A stretch of DNA of 64,000 bases from positions 248,001 to 312,000 of the forward strand of contig JAZGTN010000063.1 in the NCBI GenBank assembly GCA_037783415.1. The letters are read 5' to 3'. The notes below the pieces were generated by a model, which made no database searches, was not told where the DNA came from, and saw nothing but the letters and a program-made list of their open reading frames with translations. A program made the position numbers and the translations under genes. This document shows positions 13,201-28,200 of this stretch, in pieces. The stretch is from Leptasterias polaris (Eukaryota > Echinodermata > Asteroidea > Forcipulatida > Asteriidae). Every line of letters begins with the position of its first letter. The stretch's first letter is position 1.

Positions 13201-16200
13201 TTAAGATCTTAGAAGAAAAAATAGGCCTAGCTGTCAAACCCTTTTTTCCGCTTTCTTTGAAAATGAATTGAATGATTTCGGGATTAGAAAAAACGAATAC
13301 ATTGGTACAATATCCTTTGTACTAAAAACTAAGAAAATGGGGAACGGAAGCAAATGAGTTGAAGTCCCGCTGTCTGTCTCCTAGCCTTTGTAGCCTGTTT
13401 GCTACGGCTACCCCTGGTGGGTCCCTCCACCCTCGGCGCACCGGCATGCTCACCCGACGCTTGCTGGGACAAGGCATGCTGTCCGATGGCAATCCTTTCA
13501 GTTAAATAACAAGTAAGGCACTAAATCAGTTCCTGGCCAGCTGCTGTAAATAAATTTGCACTTACAACGATCTCTGGTTTTGGATATTGAAGTAGTACAG
13601 AAGTTCTGAATAAAATCCATGCTGCCTGGTTCACCGGACGTAAACAATTCAGTGAGAAAAAGACAAATGTAGAGGAGGAAGGAACTCAAAAGGTTGTTCA
13701 GAAATAACTTGTAAAAACTCACACAAAACTTTCGGTACAACACACAAAACTTTCGATAGAACAAACTGAGACAATTTTGAACAAAACGCACACAAAACTT
13801 GCGTTCAAAAGAGAAAACTTGTTTGCTGCTTGAAGCTAGGAAAGTAAGCCCAGCCTTGCAGTTTTCCTGCTCTGCAACTCGACCGCATTTTTTGGCGGGC
13901 ACCACTTGCTGCTCATTGGACGCCACTCGATTCCCTGAAACCAGAAGTTATTAATGACCTGTACGCAGACAGTCCAGAATGAGAACACCAACTGCTTAAA
14001 AAGGAAGGGAAGTGACAGATTCAATTTTGTGATGTACTCATTTTCCAATAGATAGACTCCTCATGTGAGCAGGAAAAAATAAACAAGTTTCTAACCTCAC
14101 ATTAAAATGGTGTAAATTGCCCAGTGCAAAATTTGTCAACATCCAAAACATCTGATGACATCATTCTGAGAAAAATGGGTCACTACATGTGTGTACAACC
14201 AAAAGTATCATGGACATGGCATACAATGGGCCAACAGTGGTAGAAAGGTAAATGTGGTATTGAAATAGCCTTACAAGATACATTAGTTGCTTGTCAGCAG
14301 ACTTTTAAAGATTTTGTAACAAACTCCAAAAGTTGGCATGAGGCATTGAAAAAAAAGTAAATAAATAAAATGTTCCCATCAAAAGTGAAGCATCCCTCTT
14401 GCCCCCGTGCAGTGGATCATAACCCACCTGTTTTCATGGCTGCCATAATTTGGGGTTTTGGCCATCCGCCCAAACCACCTTTGTTCTCTTCAAGATTTGT
14501 TTAGTTGGAGGTTTTATCAAGAGTTTTATTATAAGCTGTTCCAGCAAGCGAAGCTTAGCTGGAACAGCTATTGTTTTCGTAATTTTTTTTTTCTCTATTT
14601 ATTATTATTATTTTTTCTTCTCGCCATTTCTTTCTCCAGGCCTAAATGCAAACTTCCTAACATTGCATCAACCTCATATGTCTATCATGTTAAGACCTTG
14701 ATTAGACCTAGTGCATATCACAATGACGTCATCGTGATGTCATCGGGTATCAAATTACAAGCCATTTAAGTTTTAAAAATTGACCATTTGCTAATTGCTG
14801 TATTTCATTGAATTTTACAGCTACAGGTGTATGATGTTTATAATTGGGCATCTGATATCTCAAGACGGGGGCAAAATTTAAAAAGTTAACGCCAAAATCG
14901 TATGACCTTTACTTCCGGGCATCCTGGAAGGTCAAAGTTTGCCCTTGGTTTTTTTTTTCAAAAAAAAAAACATTTTCGGGGCATAACTCAAGATAGGAAT
15001 TGAATTGAACATTGAAACTCATCAGACAATTGAACCTCAATATCAAGACGACACAAACTTGAAGATGTCATGATGACGTCATCAGGTATCAAATTACATT
15101 AAATTAAAGTTTAATACTTGAAAAATATCATACATGTGTAACTCATGAACCACATGTTGGATTTTTACAATCCACACATCATCAGATAGGTCGTTCAAAG
15201 TTCGACAAATGCTACACAGAACATAATACCAGTTGACCTTGACTTCCGGTTCAAATCGGAAGTTGAAATTTCATAATATCTAATTTTATTCATATCTTGA
15301 AGACTACTTATCACTTTAGCATAATTTTTGTACCAGGTTGTAGAACTTGCAAAGAGATGATAACATTTGGACCTTCACATCTGGTCAAAACCGGACGTCA
15401 ACGAGCACGTGTCTGTTGACCTTTCTTCCTCCATTCTTACGTCATTTCTATTCTATTTCTACCTCATGTGGACAATAGACAAACACAATAATCACAAAAT
15501 CAAAACGTTTGCTTTAGGTGAACTTTTGGTGCGGTCGCTAGTCAACCTTGCTATACGAGAACGCCAAAGAAAGGGTAAAGTATGTCCTGACGGTTAGTTG
15601 CAAAATGAACATAACAGCACGCATCCAAATGGCACGCTGATTAATCAATTGGCCGGTGACAAATTACCGGGTTAACTGGCAAAGAGCCGACAAGCCTCAA
15701 ATGGGCTATATATCGTTCTTCAGAGAACGATCAAACCGTGCGTCAATAATATAGGCACTTCTGATAAGCCTCAAATCGGCTATAATTAATATATTGTTCT
15801 TCAGAGAAAGAACAAACCGTGCATCAATAATATATGCACTCCTGGCAATAGCCGAGCTCTGAGCAACAAAAGCCTTTCAATGTTTCCCTTGGGATACAGG
15901 TATGATCAATGTGCAGAGCTAAACACAAGAATGTTGGTGTGTTGTTAAAGATTGAATCAGGGGTAATCAAAGGTGGAGTGAATGAAATGTTCAACAAACG
16001 CCAGTCCTGAATTGAGCCAACCAAATGGTTGCCGTCGGGGCAAAGTGATGGCCAAAAATATGCGGAGGTCCATTTGGGAACGATAAGAGTACCGCTACCG
16101 CAGCATTTGTTCAGATGTTTTCAGAGTATGAACTATGAGGGAAACGGGTGGGCACAAATAGTTGTTATCTTTTGACCAATCATGAGAGAAAGCGCCCACC

Positions 16201-19200
16201 CCTGCCGTACCTTTGCACCAGAACCTGGAATTGAAATTCCGTACTTTATTATTGGTAGGGGAAGCAAAGCGATCAAATGTATGTGGTCCCCAGAGATTAT
16301 CAATGAAAACAAAGGTGGGAGTGTCTATTGACCAATCATCGTAATCGCTTACTCTGCTGATGCTATCGGCGATAATGTTTAGGTTACGGGGAATCCATTC
16401 TGGGAGAATGGCTAGATTGTGCTTGAGAGACAATGAAAAGATTGCCAGGGCAAGTTCCTGCAAATCAGGTTTGGTGATACCATGAGCAAGGATGCGGGGA
16501 ACGTTTGCATTATCCGTGTACCATCTTACTTTCTCGTGAGCGAACTCTACGCATAGATCTTGAAGCATCTTAAAAACAGCTGCTAGTTCGCGCCATGTTG
16601 AACTGCGGCATTGTTCTGGTTTTGACCATGAGCCAGAAAGATTCAAAGCGGGAAAACCTACGACGTAACCGCCATAGCCAGTGTCGCTCGCGTCTGAATA
16701 CACGGCGCGGGATGGTGTATGCTGGTGTTTGATTGAAAAGCCGTTGTATTCGTCGAGATTGGTAAGCCAGAAAAGTAACTCGGCGGCTACAGGGTCAGAA
16801 ATGTAGACGCAATCCGACCAAGAGTGTCTTGCTTCGATAGAATAAGTAGCATGCGCTTGAGAGACCGAAAGGTAAGACGCGGAACTCAAAATATCTCATG
16901 GAGGCATGTTCAAATTGCCAAGCGAAACCTAAATAGGTTTGATGTGGGGGAAAGATATATCTACATGATGATAACCTGACTCTAAATCAAAACAAATAAT
17001 ACTGATTAGAATCCAGAAGGACTTGTGATATGTGACTGAGGTCCTCGTACTTGAACTTTGTTTTAAATATGAATTTGTTTGGGTGGCGTAAATCAAGGAC
17101 CAGTCTAAGTTTCTTTCCTTTTGCGACAGTTAGGGGGTTGCAACAATGGGGGAGTGTATCCACTTCTGCGATGCAATATTTTCGCAAGAGTTCTGAAATA
17201 GCAGATTTAACGAAGATTGTTTTTTGCATAAAATGGGGGAGGGTTCTCAATAAATGGGATCTTATAATCTGAATCAATCACACCAATTACAAATTCACTG
17301 GCTTTTAGCACATTTTTCCAATAAGGAAGACAGGGTTTGAGTTTACCTTTAACTCCTTCGGGGGCCCGGGAATCACCCTGGCTGTGTTCCCAATCTCTAG
17401 GTGTTACTGTCTGGTTTCGGTTGGTCTTGGCCCTGGGTGTCCATGCTGGCGCTGGAGGGCTTGTAGGGAGGGGCAAGCTGATCTGACGTGGCCGTGAAGG
17501 CCGCATTGGAAGCAGGTGCAGTTGTCGAGGGTAGTGTTCTGGTACTGACGAAAAAACGGTCGTCGTAGGGCAGGAAAAGGAGCAGGAGCCCTGGTAGGAA
17601 AAGCAGACATGAGTGGAGCATATCTGCCGCTGGTAGATCTCTTTTTGGGGGCTGGTTTCTTGGCTGCGGCTGCCTTTTCTGCTTTTCTGATGCGCTTTTC
17701 GTCGCTTGAATCCGAGGCCAAATTGTCTGCCACGTACTCCTTTACCACGCCCCAGCCTAGCTCCGATCTATCGGCGATGCGGATCAACTTCTGTCGTTCT
17801 TTGACAAGTTTTTTGGCGTTGCTTAGGATGGCCTTGGTTCGGTCGATGTCTAGGGAGTCTATACTCTGTGTGGCCTGCTCGATGAGAGAGAGGATCTTCT
17901 CACAGTGAAAATACTGCTTATTGTTGCCTTCTCTCTTAAATGTCGGAACATCTGCCGAGAGCCGTTGTTTTTTTACAAGCACTCTCGACTCGAACATCCA
18001 GTGAGTTGGTAAGCGCTTGGATGGCCTGCAAGATTTCTTGGTTTCCTTGGTTGGGCTGTTGACTCTCGTCTACGGACATCATAGTGTTACCTTGAATTGA
18101 TTAAGGTGTGGCCGCTTAAAGTATAGTGTATAACTTTGCGTTGGAAAGTAACGTGTGGTCAGGTTGACTGTTGAACCGAGAGTGAGCTCAGTGAACACTC
18201 GGCTATTTATACTATTCAGTAGGTATGTAATACACAATGCCAATGCATTCGCACCTGTCGTGCGAAAATGAATAGAAATTCTACTACATTGTATGACAAT
18301 GCACGATAGTGTAGGCCTACACGTACATACTCTGGTCCTGTACAGCCATGTGTACAGTGCACGTGTAGTTAAAGTTTACATGTACTGTATAGTATAGACT
18401 TGGTTTCAAGTCTGTGATCGTGGTTTTTAGTCTACCCGATAGCCAATACATTATTGCCTGAAATAGCGCCCTCTTGTGGATTAACCTCCATCTTTAACCT
18501 ACAATCGAGTTAGAGCACGTGATAGCAAATCTGCGGGGCTGATACAGAGAAAGTCGGGATGTGATACATCTGCACAAATAAAAATGATTAAATACAAAAA
18601 AGCGTAAAGGGATGTTACGAGAAATAAAAATAATTAAATATAAAAATGTGTAAGGGATATTTAGTGGTTTTTGCCCCACGTAAAATCAACAAATTTTTCC
18701 CACCACAATTCTAGTCATGGTCCGTGTGATAAAGCTTCAAAAGATTGTGTGTATTTTTTGTTCAATGACCCCAATTTGACCGTTTTCTATGGTCCAAACA
18801 GCAAGTTCAAAGAGTTCTTTCAGTGTTTTACGACCAAAGTTAACATTCTGGATACGACCTTTATTTCAGGTTCAAACAGTAAGCTCTAAAATAAAAATTA
18901 AACATCTTCTGAACCACATGTCAAAAAGTACTATGTTTGTGCTGTCTTATAGCTGATGACGCATTTGACATTTTATTCAACATCCAGACCCACTTTGACC
19001 ATTTCTGCGGTGCAAACAGGAAGTTCAAATTGAAAAAAAACCCAAAAGATTTCCTTAACCATTTGTCAAAAAGTCATCTCTGTGTCGTCTTGTAGCTTAC
19101 AGCGCATTTAACAGAGTATTTCAAAACATGACCCACTTTCATCTTCACTTCCGGTTAAAAAAGGAAGCTCTAAAAAAAAAAAAATACATCTCCTAAACCA

Positions 19201-22200
19201 CATGTCATAAAGTCATAATCTTTGTGCGGTCTTGTACCTTAACTACACATTTGACATTTTATTCTAGATCTGACCCAACTTTGACCTTTCCTCACGGTCC
19301 AAATATCAAGTTTTAAAAGTTATTTTAGGGGTTTCGGCCAAACTTAGCATTTTGGAAATGAAATGTTATTTTCCTTTTTTGTTCTACCAACCGAAACCCC
19401 AGTGTTTGTTATGCAACAAACATGTCTAGTTTTTTTCTTATTATTTATTATTAAGTCTCATTGGTTTAACCATGGAGCTCCATACATGGTTTAACACTTG
19501 AAAGTTGTGAGCTTTTGATCTCAGGAACTACAGTTTTAAAACTCACAAACAATACATGAAATCAAAGCCTACGCTCTAACTTAGATACAACAGCAGTTTA
19601 GCCAAGTGTTTTGCACTTTTTTTTAACAATTTAATGCTGGAAAAAAAAAAAAAAAAAAATTTATTAATAAAACAAGCACGGTCGGCACTGCAGTGTATAA
19701 TGCATGTTAAATACACTTCATAAAATACAGGCTGACAGACACACAGAAAGAAAAAGAACTTGGATTGTGAGGTTTGTTTTTTCGAATCCCAAAATAATGT
19801 AGATGTTATTTATGTACATATTGTTTTTGTTATTTTAGTTTCATCATGAGAGTTCAGGATTTCATTTTCTTCTATGGTTATGTCACGTAGAGAATCAGCA
19901 AGCTTTTTGGAGTTCAAAACATGATGTTCAGTTTTGCCGAAAAGAGGGCTACGAATATTAGATAGAGACTTGGCCACTTTGTAACCAATAGAGCCTGTAA
20001 AGTCAACTATGGGTCGAAGTGGAGTGGCATCCTTATGAATTTTGGGACTGCCATAAATTCGGGGGATGTATTCAGTTGTTGGATACAAGAATTTGTTGTC
20101 AGCATTCCTGATTTGTTGGTCTTTCTCAAGTCTTTGTTAGATTGAAACCAACTCACGCTTGTGTTTTGGAGTTGGATCTCTGTCCAGTATCTCATCTTGG
20201 TGTCACTGAGTAGACATAGCATTTTGTATTCAGCAGTGTCCATGATAACCATTGCTCTGCCTTTATTGTCAGCCCCCAGAACCATAATAGATTTCTCCTT
20301 TTGGTGTTCTTTGATGGCTTTTCTTTCATCTTTCCTGATATTGCAAACAGGAGGTTTAGTTGATTTCAGTATTCCTACAATCTCTGCTCTAAGTTGAGCT
20401 GCCTCTCTTTCGACATGCTTTTTCACAACAAAACTGGATGGAGTTTTAATCTTTTTTGAAGTGTGCAAAAGGTTTTCAGCAATAAATAGCTCATTTTTTT
20501 AAATGTGGCAAAAGAGGAAAAGAGAGCGCTGTTAAATAAAATTATGTCATTATTCTTTAAATTGAACGGTCCAGGGGTAAAACTTTATTTCACACAAACA
20601 GACCATGTCAAAGTGCCAGATCATACTGTTTGGAGACCTCAAAATGAGGCCTTGGAATATTTATTGTCACTTCAACTTCCAGTTTCAACCAGAAGTAAAG
20701 GTCACATGGGATCACACTTTGTGTAACATTTGTTTAACATGCCAAGGGCTTTCATATCGTTCAAATACCTTGAATGTAGCAATTATGGTTCTCCAGATAT
20801 GAATTTTTTCAAATATCAAATGTTAATTTAGTGTTGTGTTGTAATTTAGTGTTAATTTAGTGCTGTTTTTCTACTCGCTAAGATCTAAGTACATGGTAAA
20901 TTCAAGTCTGAACCTTTTTTGGTTAATGAGATATAAAGTTTTGAATTATGAAATTTCAACTTCCAGTTTTGACCAAAAGTAAAGGTCATTGTAAGGGGTC
21001 ACACTTTGCATGTGATTTGTACAATACGTCAAGGGCTTTCATATGGTGCTTCAAATTGTAGATGTAACACATCCCGGCTTAAAATCATGCGATGTTTTAG
21101 CCTGATGTTTTTTTCTGTGTATAGTTCTTGTTATACCGTAATTTCCTGCGTACAAGGCACTGTACATGTACCCTCAAATTAAATAAATAAGATTTGAGAG
21201 TTAACAGATAAGTCGCACAGCCGCATAAGGCGCAACGTTTATTAAATATCACAACATACATGCTCGCAATGTCGAATACTGCTGGTACAGCATACAGAGG
21301 TCATTGTTGTGGACATAAGAACACTTACCATAACGCAAAGGGATCGTAATTTTTTATCCCGAAGATAAGTAAAACATCACTTCTATTTTGTTACTATTAA
21401 TTTTTCTTTTTTGTTTTAAAGATATTTCCTATAACTATAGCTTTAAAGTTTTTCTTTTTACACAACGAGCGCACGCAGACACACGTTTTCCCAACATTTC
21501 CCGATGAATGGGCTGCTAGTCTTTGCTATCTCGCTTTTTTGAATGCTACAATACGTGCAAGAACTAGAGGGCACTTTCTTAATAATGCTTTCACAATAAC
21601 CTACGCCCTCTGTTTGCAAAATCTTACAGCGCATTTCACGATAAAAAACCCAAAACACTTGTCTAATAAAGACTGGTGCTACATGTATAGCAGTGTACTG
21701 TGTGCAGCATTGGTCGTCGCTGATTCGCACAAGTATTATTATTATTATTGTGGGCAGCAGCATGGCCAGTGTAATCTTCATGCACTCGCATTTACAGCGT
21801 AAATTATACCTGTAGATGTTTAGTGATCTGAGAATGAGTTTTCAAAGTAAAGAGTGTGACCTTTGGCAATAGTCTCCTACAGCTTATTATTGGGTCTCAC
21901 ACCTAATTTTAGCCCAAGGTTGCTTCAGCCAAAAATCATTGCACTGCAGTCAGTTTGCCCCAAATAATTATTACTGTGGGGAGGGGGGTTCTTGAAAAGT
22001 CAAATTCTCTGTATGACCTTGGACGGCCCCTTACACCTTACCTTAATCTCTTGAAATTTGACATACAGATTTCTGTTAGTGCAATCTGTTATGGTAATGT
22101 TGGCAAAAACCATACTCCTGAACTAGTCTAATTTTTGTTTTGTCATTGAATGTTTTGATCTTATTCAGGTACCTGCAGTGGTATCTAATGCTGATTTTTG

Positions 22201-25200
22201 GGGACGTTACTTTTATAAAGTTCATCAGTTAAAGCAAGATGAAGCAAGGAGAGCAGCATTGAAGGAACGTGCTGATATGACATCCTCACAAACACTTAAT
22301 GATGAAGAGCTTCAATGGGATGATGATGAAGGTAAGATTACAATTAGAATTATAACATTTCCCATGAACAATGATATTGTTGGTAGAGCACCAGCATGTT
22401 AATCCGGAGGTCTCGGTCCCGCTCTTGTCATTTTTTCTTTGTTCAATCCAAAATTAAATTTGGACAGACAATTTGAAAACAATCATTTCAAGTTATAAAG
22501 ATAATACGCAAATTAAAGACCCTAAAGGGTGCTGTACATTTATGTAGGATTTTAGAAAAACCCATTCCAAACAAAGATTGCCCTAAATCTTCAAAAGACA
22601 TTTGTAAAATCAAAGGAAAAGTTGAAGGATGTCAAAGTACATATGATTGGGTAAATTACATGTATGTGCATAGCGCTCAAAGCCTCTTGGCAGATGTCAT
22701 CTCTGATAGCATTTATTCTGCTCTACTCAAGTCATTGGTATTTGGTGACTTCAGTGTTCACTACAAAGAGTGTCTGACCTATTCTCGTAAAATTGACATT
22801 CCATGTATAGACTGTGCAAGTCTCGCGCGTAAGCGAACTTCCGGGACCATCGTGGTCCCAACCATATGGAGTTTTACGTTGGCAAGATTTTGTTTCGTCT
22901 ATAATTTTAGTTTAACGTACTTTATGACCATGAAAATTAAATATGTTGTTGGGAATGTAGTACTAAGTGATACAAAATATGAAAGTAAAATCAATTCAAC
23001 AATGCAACGAAGAAAACCAAAGAATTAAACTTGACCTCTGCTTCCGGTTACTTGCCAAAAATTAAGAATTTGTGCCCACCTCCGATCACCAAATTTGTTT
23101 TGGTCGCGCGATGATAATCACCAGACGCTATAATTGCCAGACGCTAAGCATTTTCATTGCAGTCTACGGTTGTCGAGGCGTCAGCGTCCTCTTTAAACTC
23201 TTTCACACATTAATTCTACGCCCGTGCGATCATTGCGCGTCTGCGTTTAAACCTGCTTTAGTGGTTGCACGTATTCAGGCATGGATTTACAAAAGGGTTT
23301 CCTAAAAAGTTCAGATCAAATACATGTAAGCATCCTTGTCCCAGAGTTTTCAGTTCGTTTCAACAAAAACTAACAAATGAACTGTGTGTTTATTATGAAA
23401 GCTAAAACTCATTTTATGCAAATTGTAATGAGTATTTTTGTTGGTCAGATTGTTTCATAGATCTAATTTAAAAACAATGATTTGATTTCAGAAAAAATAT
23501 GTTCTTCACTTGACATGTTTTCTCGCTCCGATACGCGCGAGACTTGCACAGTCTATTGCAGCATATAATTGTTTCGATCTCCCAAAGTAAGATATTATTA
23601 AGATCTTTTCCTCCCCTTCTTATATTTCGGATCGTGTTTCCAATGGTAGGTACAGTGATGATTAAAGGTAGTTATCCAAAAAAAATGCGAGCAAAACGAG
23701 CGAGAACGAGGTACCCGTAATTACCCTCAAACACCCGGTCCCGCACGCAATCGCATGCAATCGCACGCAATCGCACGCAATCGCAATCGCACGCAATCGC
23801 ACGCAATCGCACGCAATTGCACGCAATTGCACGCAATCGCACGCAATCGCACGCAATTGCACGCAATCGCACGCAATCGCACGCAATCGCACGCAATTGC
23901 ACGCAATCGCACGCAATCGCACGCAATCGCACGCAATCGCACGCAATCGCACGCAATCGCACGCAATCGCACGCAATCTCACGCTATCTCACGCTATCGC
24001 TCGATAATGAAATGCCAAACGAACGAGCACTTTCGAGGGGTCACTGACCCATGAACGATGGTCGTCTTTTCCCAACTGAAGACCTTTAACCCAAGTAAAA
24101 ACTCAAATGGAAGTTAGCAAAAGATAGATGATGACTCACACGCTAGTAACGATCATAAGAATAAACAATGTGCTGGAGGTTTCATAGATCTGTTTCATTT
24201 CGTACAATTATTTAAGTCTTTGGGAAAGACGTGTGTTAAAACATCAAAGGGTCATAGTCTTGTCCGGCAAAAGAAGCAATCAAATCTATATTTGGAAAGA
24301 AATCAGCTGTTTTAACTGGCTACGGTGTAAAGTTACATTAAACACCGTATTCAGTGGCGGCATCACACGTCATACAGCCAGAAAGCATGGCCCTGAAAAC
24401 GTAATATTCAATGACATCCTTAGTTGAATTGGAACTTGTGCATTTAATTGGCTAACCACTAGTTGCGTGGAGTTCTCCCACGGCAGCGGCACCACACAGA
24501 AAAACGTGGCCGGGTTGTGTGGAGTTCTCGCACTGCAGCGGCACCACACAGAAAAACGTGGCGGGGGGGGTGGGGGGGAAGTACTTGTATCCAGGGTTGT
24601 AGCTAGAACTTTTTGAGTGCCGGCTAATTTACAATCAAAATAGAGCGAAGCTTTTAATTTTACTGCTTTAAAAATGGATTTGTATGGGTTTTCTGAGACA
24701 TGATTATGGATTTTTGTAATGCATTTTAAGGTATGTAAATCTGTTATTTAAAACTTCATTACAGTTTCAATAGGCTTCAAGCTTTAACAACATTTTTAGG
24801 GCAAGGCCACTTTGGTCTTGGAGCAAACAAAATTTTGGAGGGCTCCAAAGCCAGTAGATAGAGCACAAAGGCCAAACATGTTATTTTAACAAAGGCCTGA
24901 AGGCTATAAATAAACTATTAGTTGTAAATCAAAATAAAACCTTAATGCATTAGTTACTCTGAAAAAAGCAATTTACAAAAAAATACTATTTTGAAAATTG
25001 GCCAGGGGTTTCCCCATGGGTGCTAAACCCGATGGAACAATTTGCATGAATAAAATGTTAATAAATCATATCTTATTCAAAAACAAACATTAAATCTAAA
25101 AGCCAGCAGATGTCAACACACTTTTCCAGGTTTAAAAGAACACGAAACCCACTCCTAAGAGTCACAAAACCAGGTCACAACACCACACAGACACCACGCA

Positions 25201-28200
25201 CACGTCTCGCTTTGGAGTAAAGCAAGAGTATTACAAAGTAAAACAATTGTATAACAACTGTAGAGGATTAGCTACAAAGACACCGCGCACGCGGCTTGTC
25301 TTTTGAGTGAAGCAAGAGTATTGCAAACTAAAACAATTGTATAACAAACTGCAGAGGATTAAGATAAGAGTAATTGGGTCTCAATTGGAGGGTCAATCAT
25401 TCTCCCTGACATGTCTGGATAGTGTCCAGCTGTCTGGGGCTAACATTAAAGAAAAGGACATCCAACTGTCGGCTTCCTTTGGGTTGAAAATGTGTTTTAT
25501 TTAATCATTGACAACTGGGGAAAAACAAGTTTACCGTTCAAACTGAACAAGCGATCGACTGTGTAAAAGAGGTAGTTCATTTTATTGTAACTTTGTTGCA
25601 TTTTGTGCCGGTCGGTAGGATGTTCATCTAGTCTGTGTGGCGGTCGGCAATAGCAAATGCCGGTTACACCCGACCGGCGCCGACCGGCGTGGCTACAACG
25701 CTGCTTGTATCATTGCAGATGTCAAGCATTCTCTGCAAGGCAGCAGTGTATTTTTTGGCAATGTTTTAATTTTTGCGTGTAGTTTTCTTCTAACAAACTA
25801 TGATGAATTTACTTGACTTAAATGGGCAAAGGCTTCCATAAAAGTTAATGCAATTACATGTAGTTCGTCTTGTGTATCTTGATTTTAAAAAAAAAACTTT
25901 ATCTTTTGCGTACGTGTTGTTTTACTCGTAGTGTAATTATATGTTATTTATTTTACAAGTAAACAAGACAGTTTTAACGATAAGAGATCAAGAAACGAAA
26001 ATGAATTTCTGGAAATACTTTTATGTAGTACGATTAAATGATTTATTTATAATATAACATTTAGTTTTACACACGACACAATCTTCAACCCTTGTTTTGT
26101 TTATTGTCACTTTAGTTTTAAGTCTTAGGAACAACTCAAGTGCCAGTAAAGGAGAGCCATAAGTTATGGTTAATTTAAACGCAAAGAAGTTTAAAATCAT
26201 TGCCCATAACCGAAAACGCAACCCAGCATCAAACTTTTCGGGCTTCGATGAGTCATAATGAGCTTTCACCAATTGTAAATAAGTAGTATAAAGTCAACTC
26301 AAGATTGGTCAAAGAGTAGTTTTGAATGAACGAAATCTTGGTTAACTTATATACAAAAAATAATCAAAATACAATTACTGTAATACAAGCAAAAATAAAG
26401 GCAATTTTAAGCTGTTAAAAAATGCAGTTAAAAATGAACCACCCCCCCAAAAGATCGTAGCTATAAACAGTATACGAACGGCATTAGCATGTGTTTTTCA
26501 CTGTTAAATCGTGACGGGCTTCTGACGTCGCACTTCGGGATGAAAACAATGAAGACAAACCGTACAGACTTGGAATTTGGGCAGCTTTTGCAGACATTTG
26601 AAGGTAAATTACAACATAGGTCTGTTTTATCGCATTTTTTAAAGTTTAGGGCACGCAAAATTCATACAAATTTCGCCGATTGTGGGTGAGAGTATCTGTG
26701 TGAGAGCTTGCGAATATAATGTAAACGGTAAGCTTACGCATGCATGCTTGACTATTATTTTCTACATTGCCACAAGGGCAAAAATTATCATGTCAAATTG
26801 TACTATATTATGCTGTGTTCTAAAACTTGTACAATTTTGAGATGCTCCTGAATTTTTCAGCACTTTTTTAGCTGAGACGGCAATAAGAAAGCAATCAAAG
26901 CTTAAAACTAAGATATTGAAACCACCCCATTGAAACCACACGACCCCCTCAAAAAGATAATGTAATAAATAATAACAATCCTAGAATAAATAAATAAATA
27001 AATAACTGGATGTCTTTATTTTTTTCAGATGAGTCATCAGCCCTGCAGCTGACTGATGAGACAGTGGAGAGTTTTGAAAATAAAAAAAAGAGCACTCTAT
27101 TTCAAGATTTTCTTTTGTTGCGACCTACAGCATCAGTATGCATGGACATCATTATAAATATCCTATTAATTTTATGATAACAAAATAATTTAGTAACAGT
27201 TTACAAGGTCAAACGGTAATAACCCTTGAAATGGGTAAAAGTCTAGTATTCTACACAAACATTAAGTATGTTTTATCAATTAATTCAGTACAGCTTACTT
27301 AACTCATGTTTACTTAGAAAAGAGGTAAAGTTCTTTACTGATTTTTGAAGTAAAAATTTACACAATGTTTATGAAAACCTTTACCCAACCCGCATTATGT
27401 AAAACTTTACCAAACTATTAGGAGGTTCGTCTGCAACATTGCAAATTGGTAAAATTTTACACAACCTGTGTAATCTTTTTTCTGTGTGCATCAGCCCCAA
27501 ACTTGTCATCCCACAATTCTTGAACCTGCGCTGCCATTTTCTTAAACAATCTAGAGTCCAAGCACTTGCAGGTCCGTACCGGAGATCTCTCTGGCCAAGG
27601 ATGCATCTCCTTTGGAAAACTTATGGAGGTCGAAAAGTGGACATCTGCTTTCCAGCTTTCTAATTATGAAAAAACGGATTGAACGGTTTTTCTGGTGCAT
27701 TTTTCTACTTTAAGTCCCCCTGAAAAGTAGATTGAACATTTTCGTAGTTTCCATTTTTCTACTTTTTCACCTTTCAGTTTCGAGCCCTACAAATAAGCGA
27801 ATGGCGGCGCGCACCGGCTAGAGACGAAGCGCCCACAGTTAGTTCAGCAAGGCCGGCCGCCAACAAACAGGAATAGGAAAGTTCACAAAACTAAATTTTC
27901 TTATGTGAAGCTGCCAAGCTTTTTGGGAGTCGCAGGTCACTAGCAATGTGCGTTTGGCATGATTAAATTCGGACAGAGCATTAGACCTACATGTTTCGTT
28001 TGCAGCAACAGTCAAAATACTGTTGAATGACTGGGGTAAAAACACTAAATTTATACATTAACAACAAGATAAACTTTAATTAATATTTGATTAACCCTTG
28101 ATTACTGATGTCAAAACACCCAGAAAAAATCAACTTAATTATGCCATAGCGAATGTTAATCAAAGATAAAACTCAACACTAAAAAAGGGGAAAAAACACC

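Larger units (their letters stand above)
15824..18250 (-). mobile_element. Tyrosine-recombinase retrotransposon (Ngaro/DIRS order), deleted
   Basis: On the minus strand the order is TATA-type promoter region, gag with CCHC knuckle, RT N-terminus and fingers, a deletion, then RNase H and its C-terminal extension. No protease, integrase or tyrosine recombinase was found. The gag and RNase H sequences are of the DIRS/Ngaro type. The remnant lies antisense to BSDC1 within its 10-kb intron. Confidence 0.85.

Noticed and set aside
13498..13926. A 142-codon minus-strand open frame with repeated RKFCV
   Set aside because: Comes from imperfect repeats of ACACAAAACTTTCG; no recognisable protein.
23662..24054. 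Open frames reading RAIACDCV or HAIARNRTQS repeats
   Set aside because: Artefact of the 10-bp array ACGCAATCGC, open on both strands.
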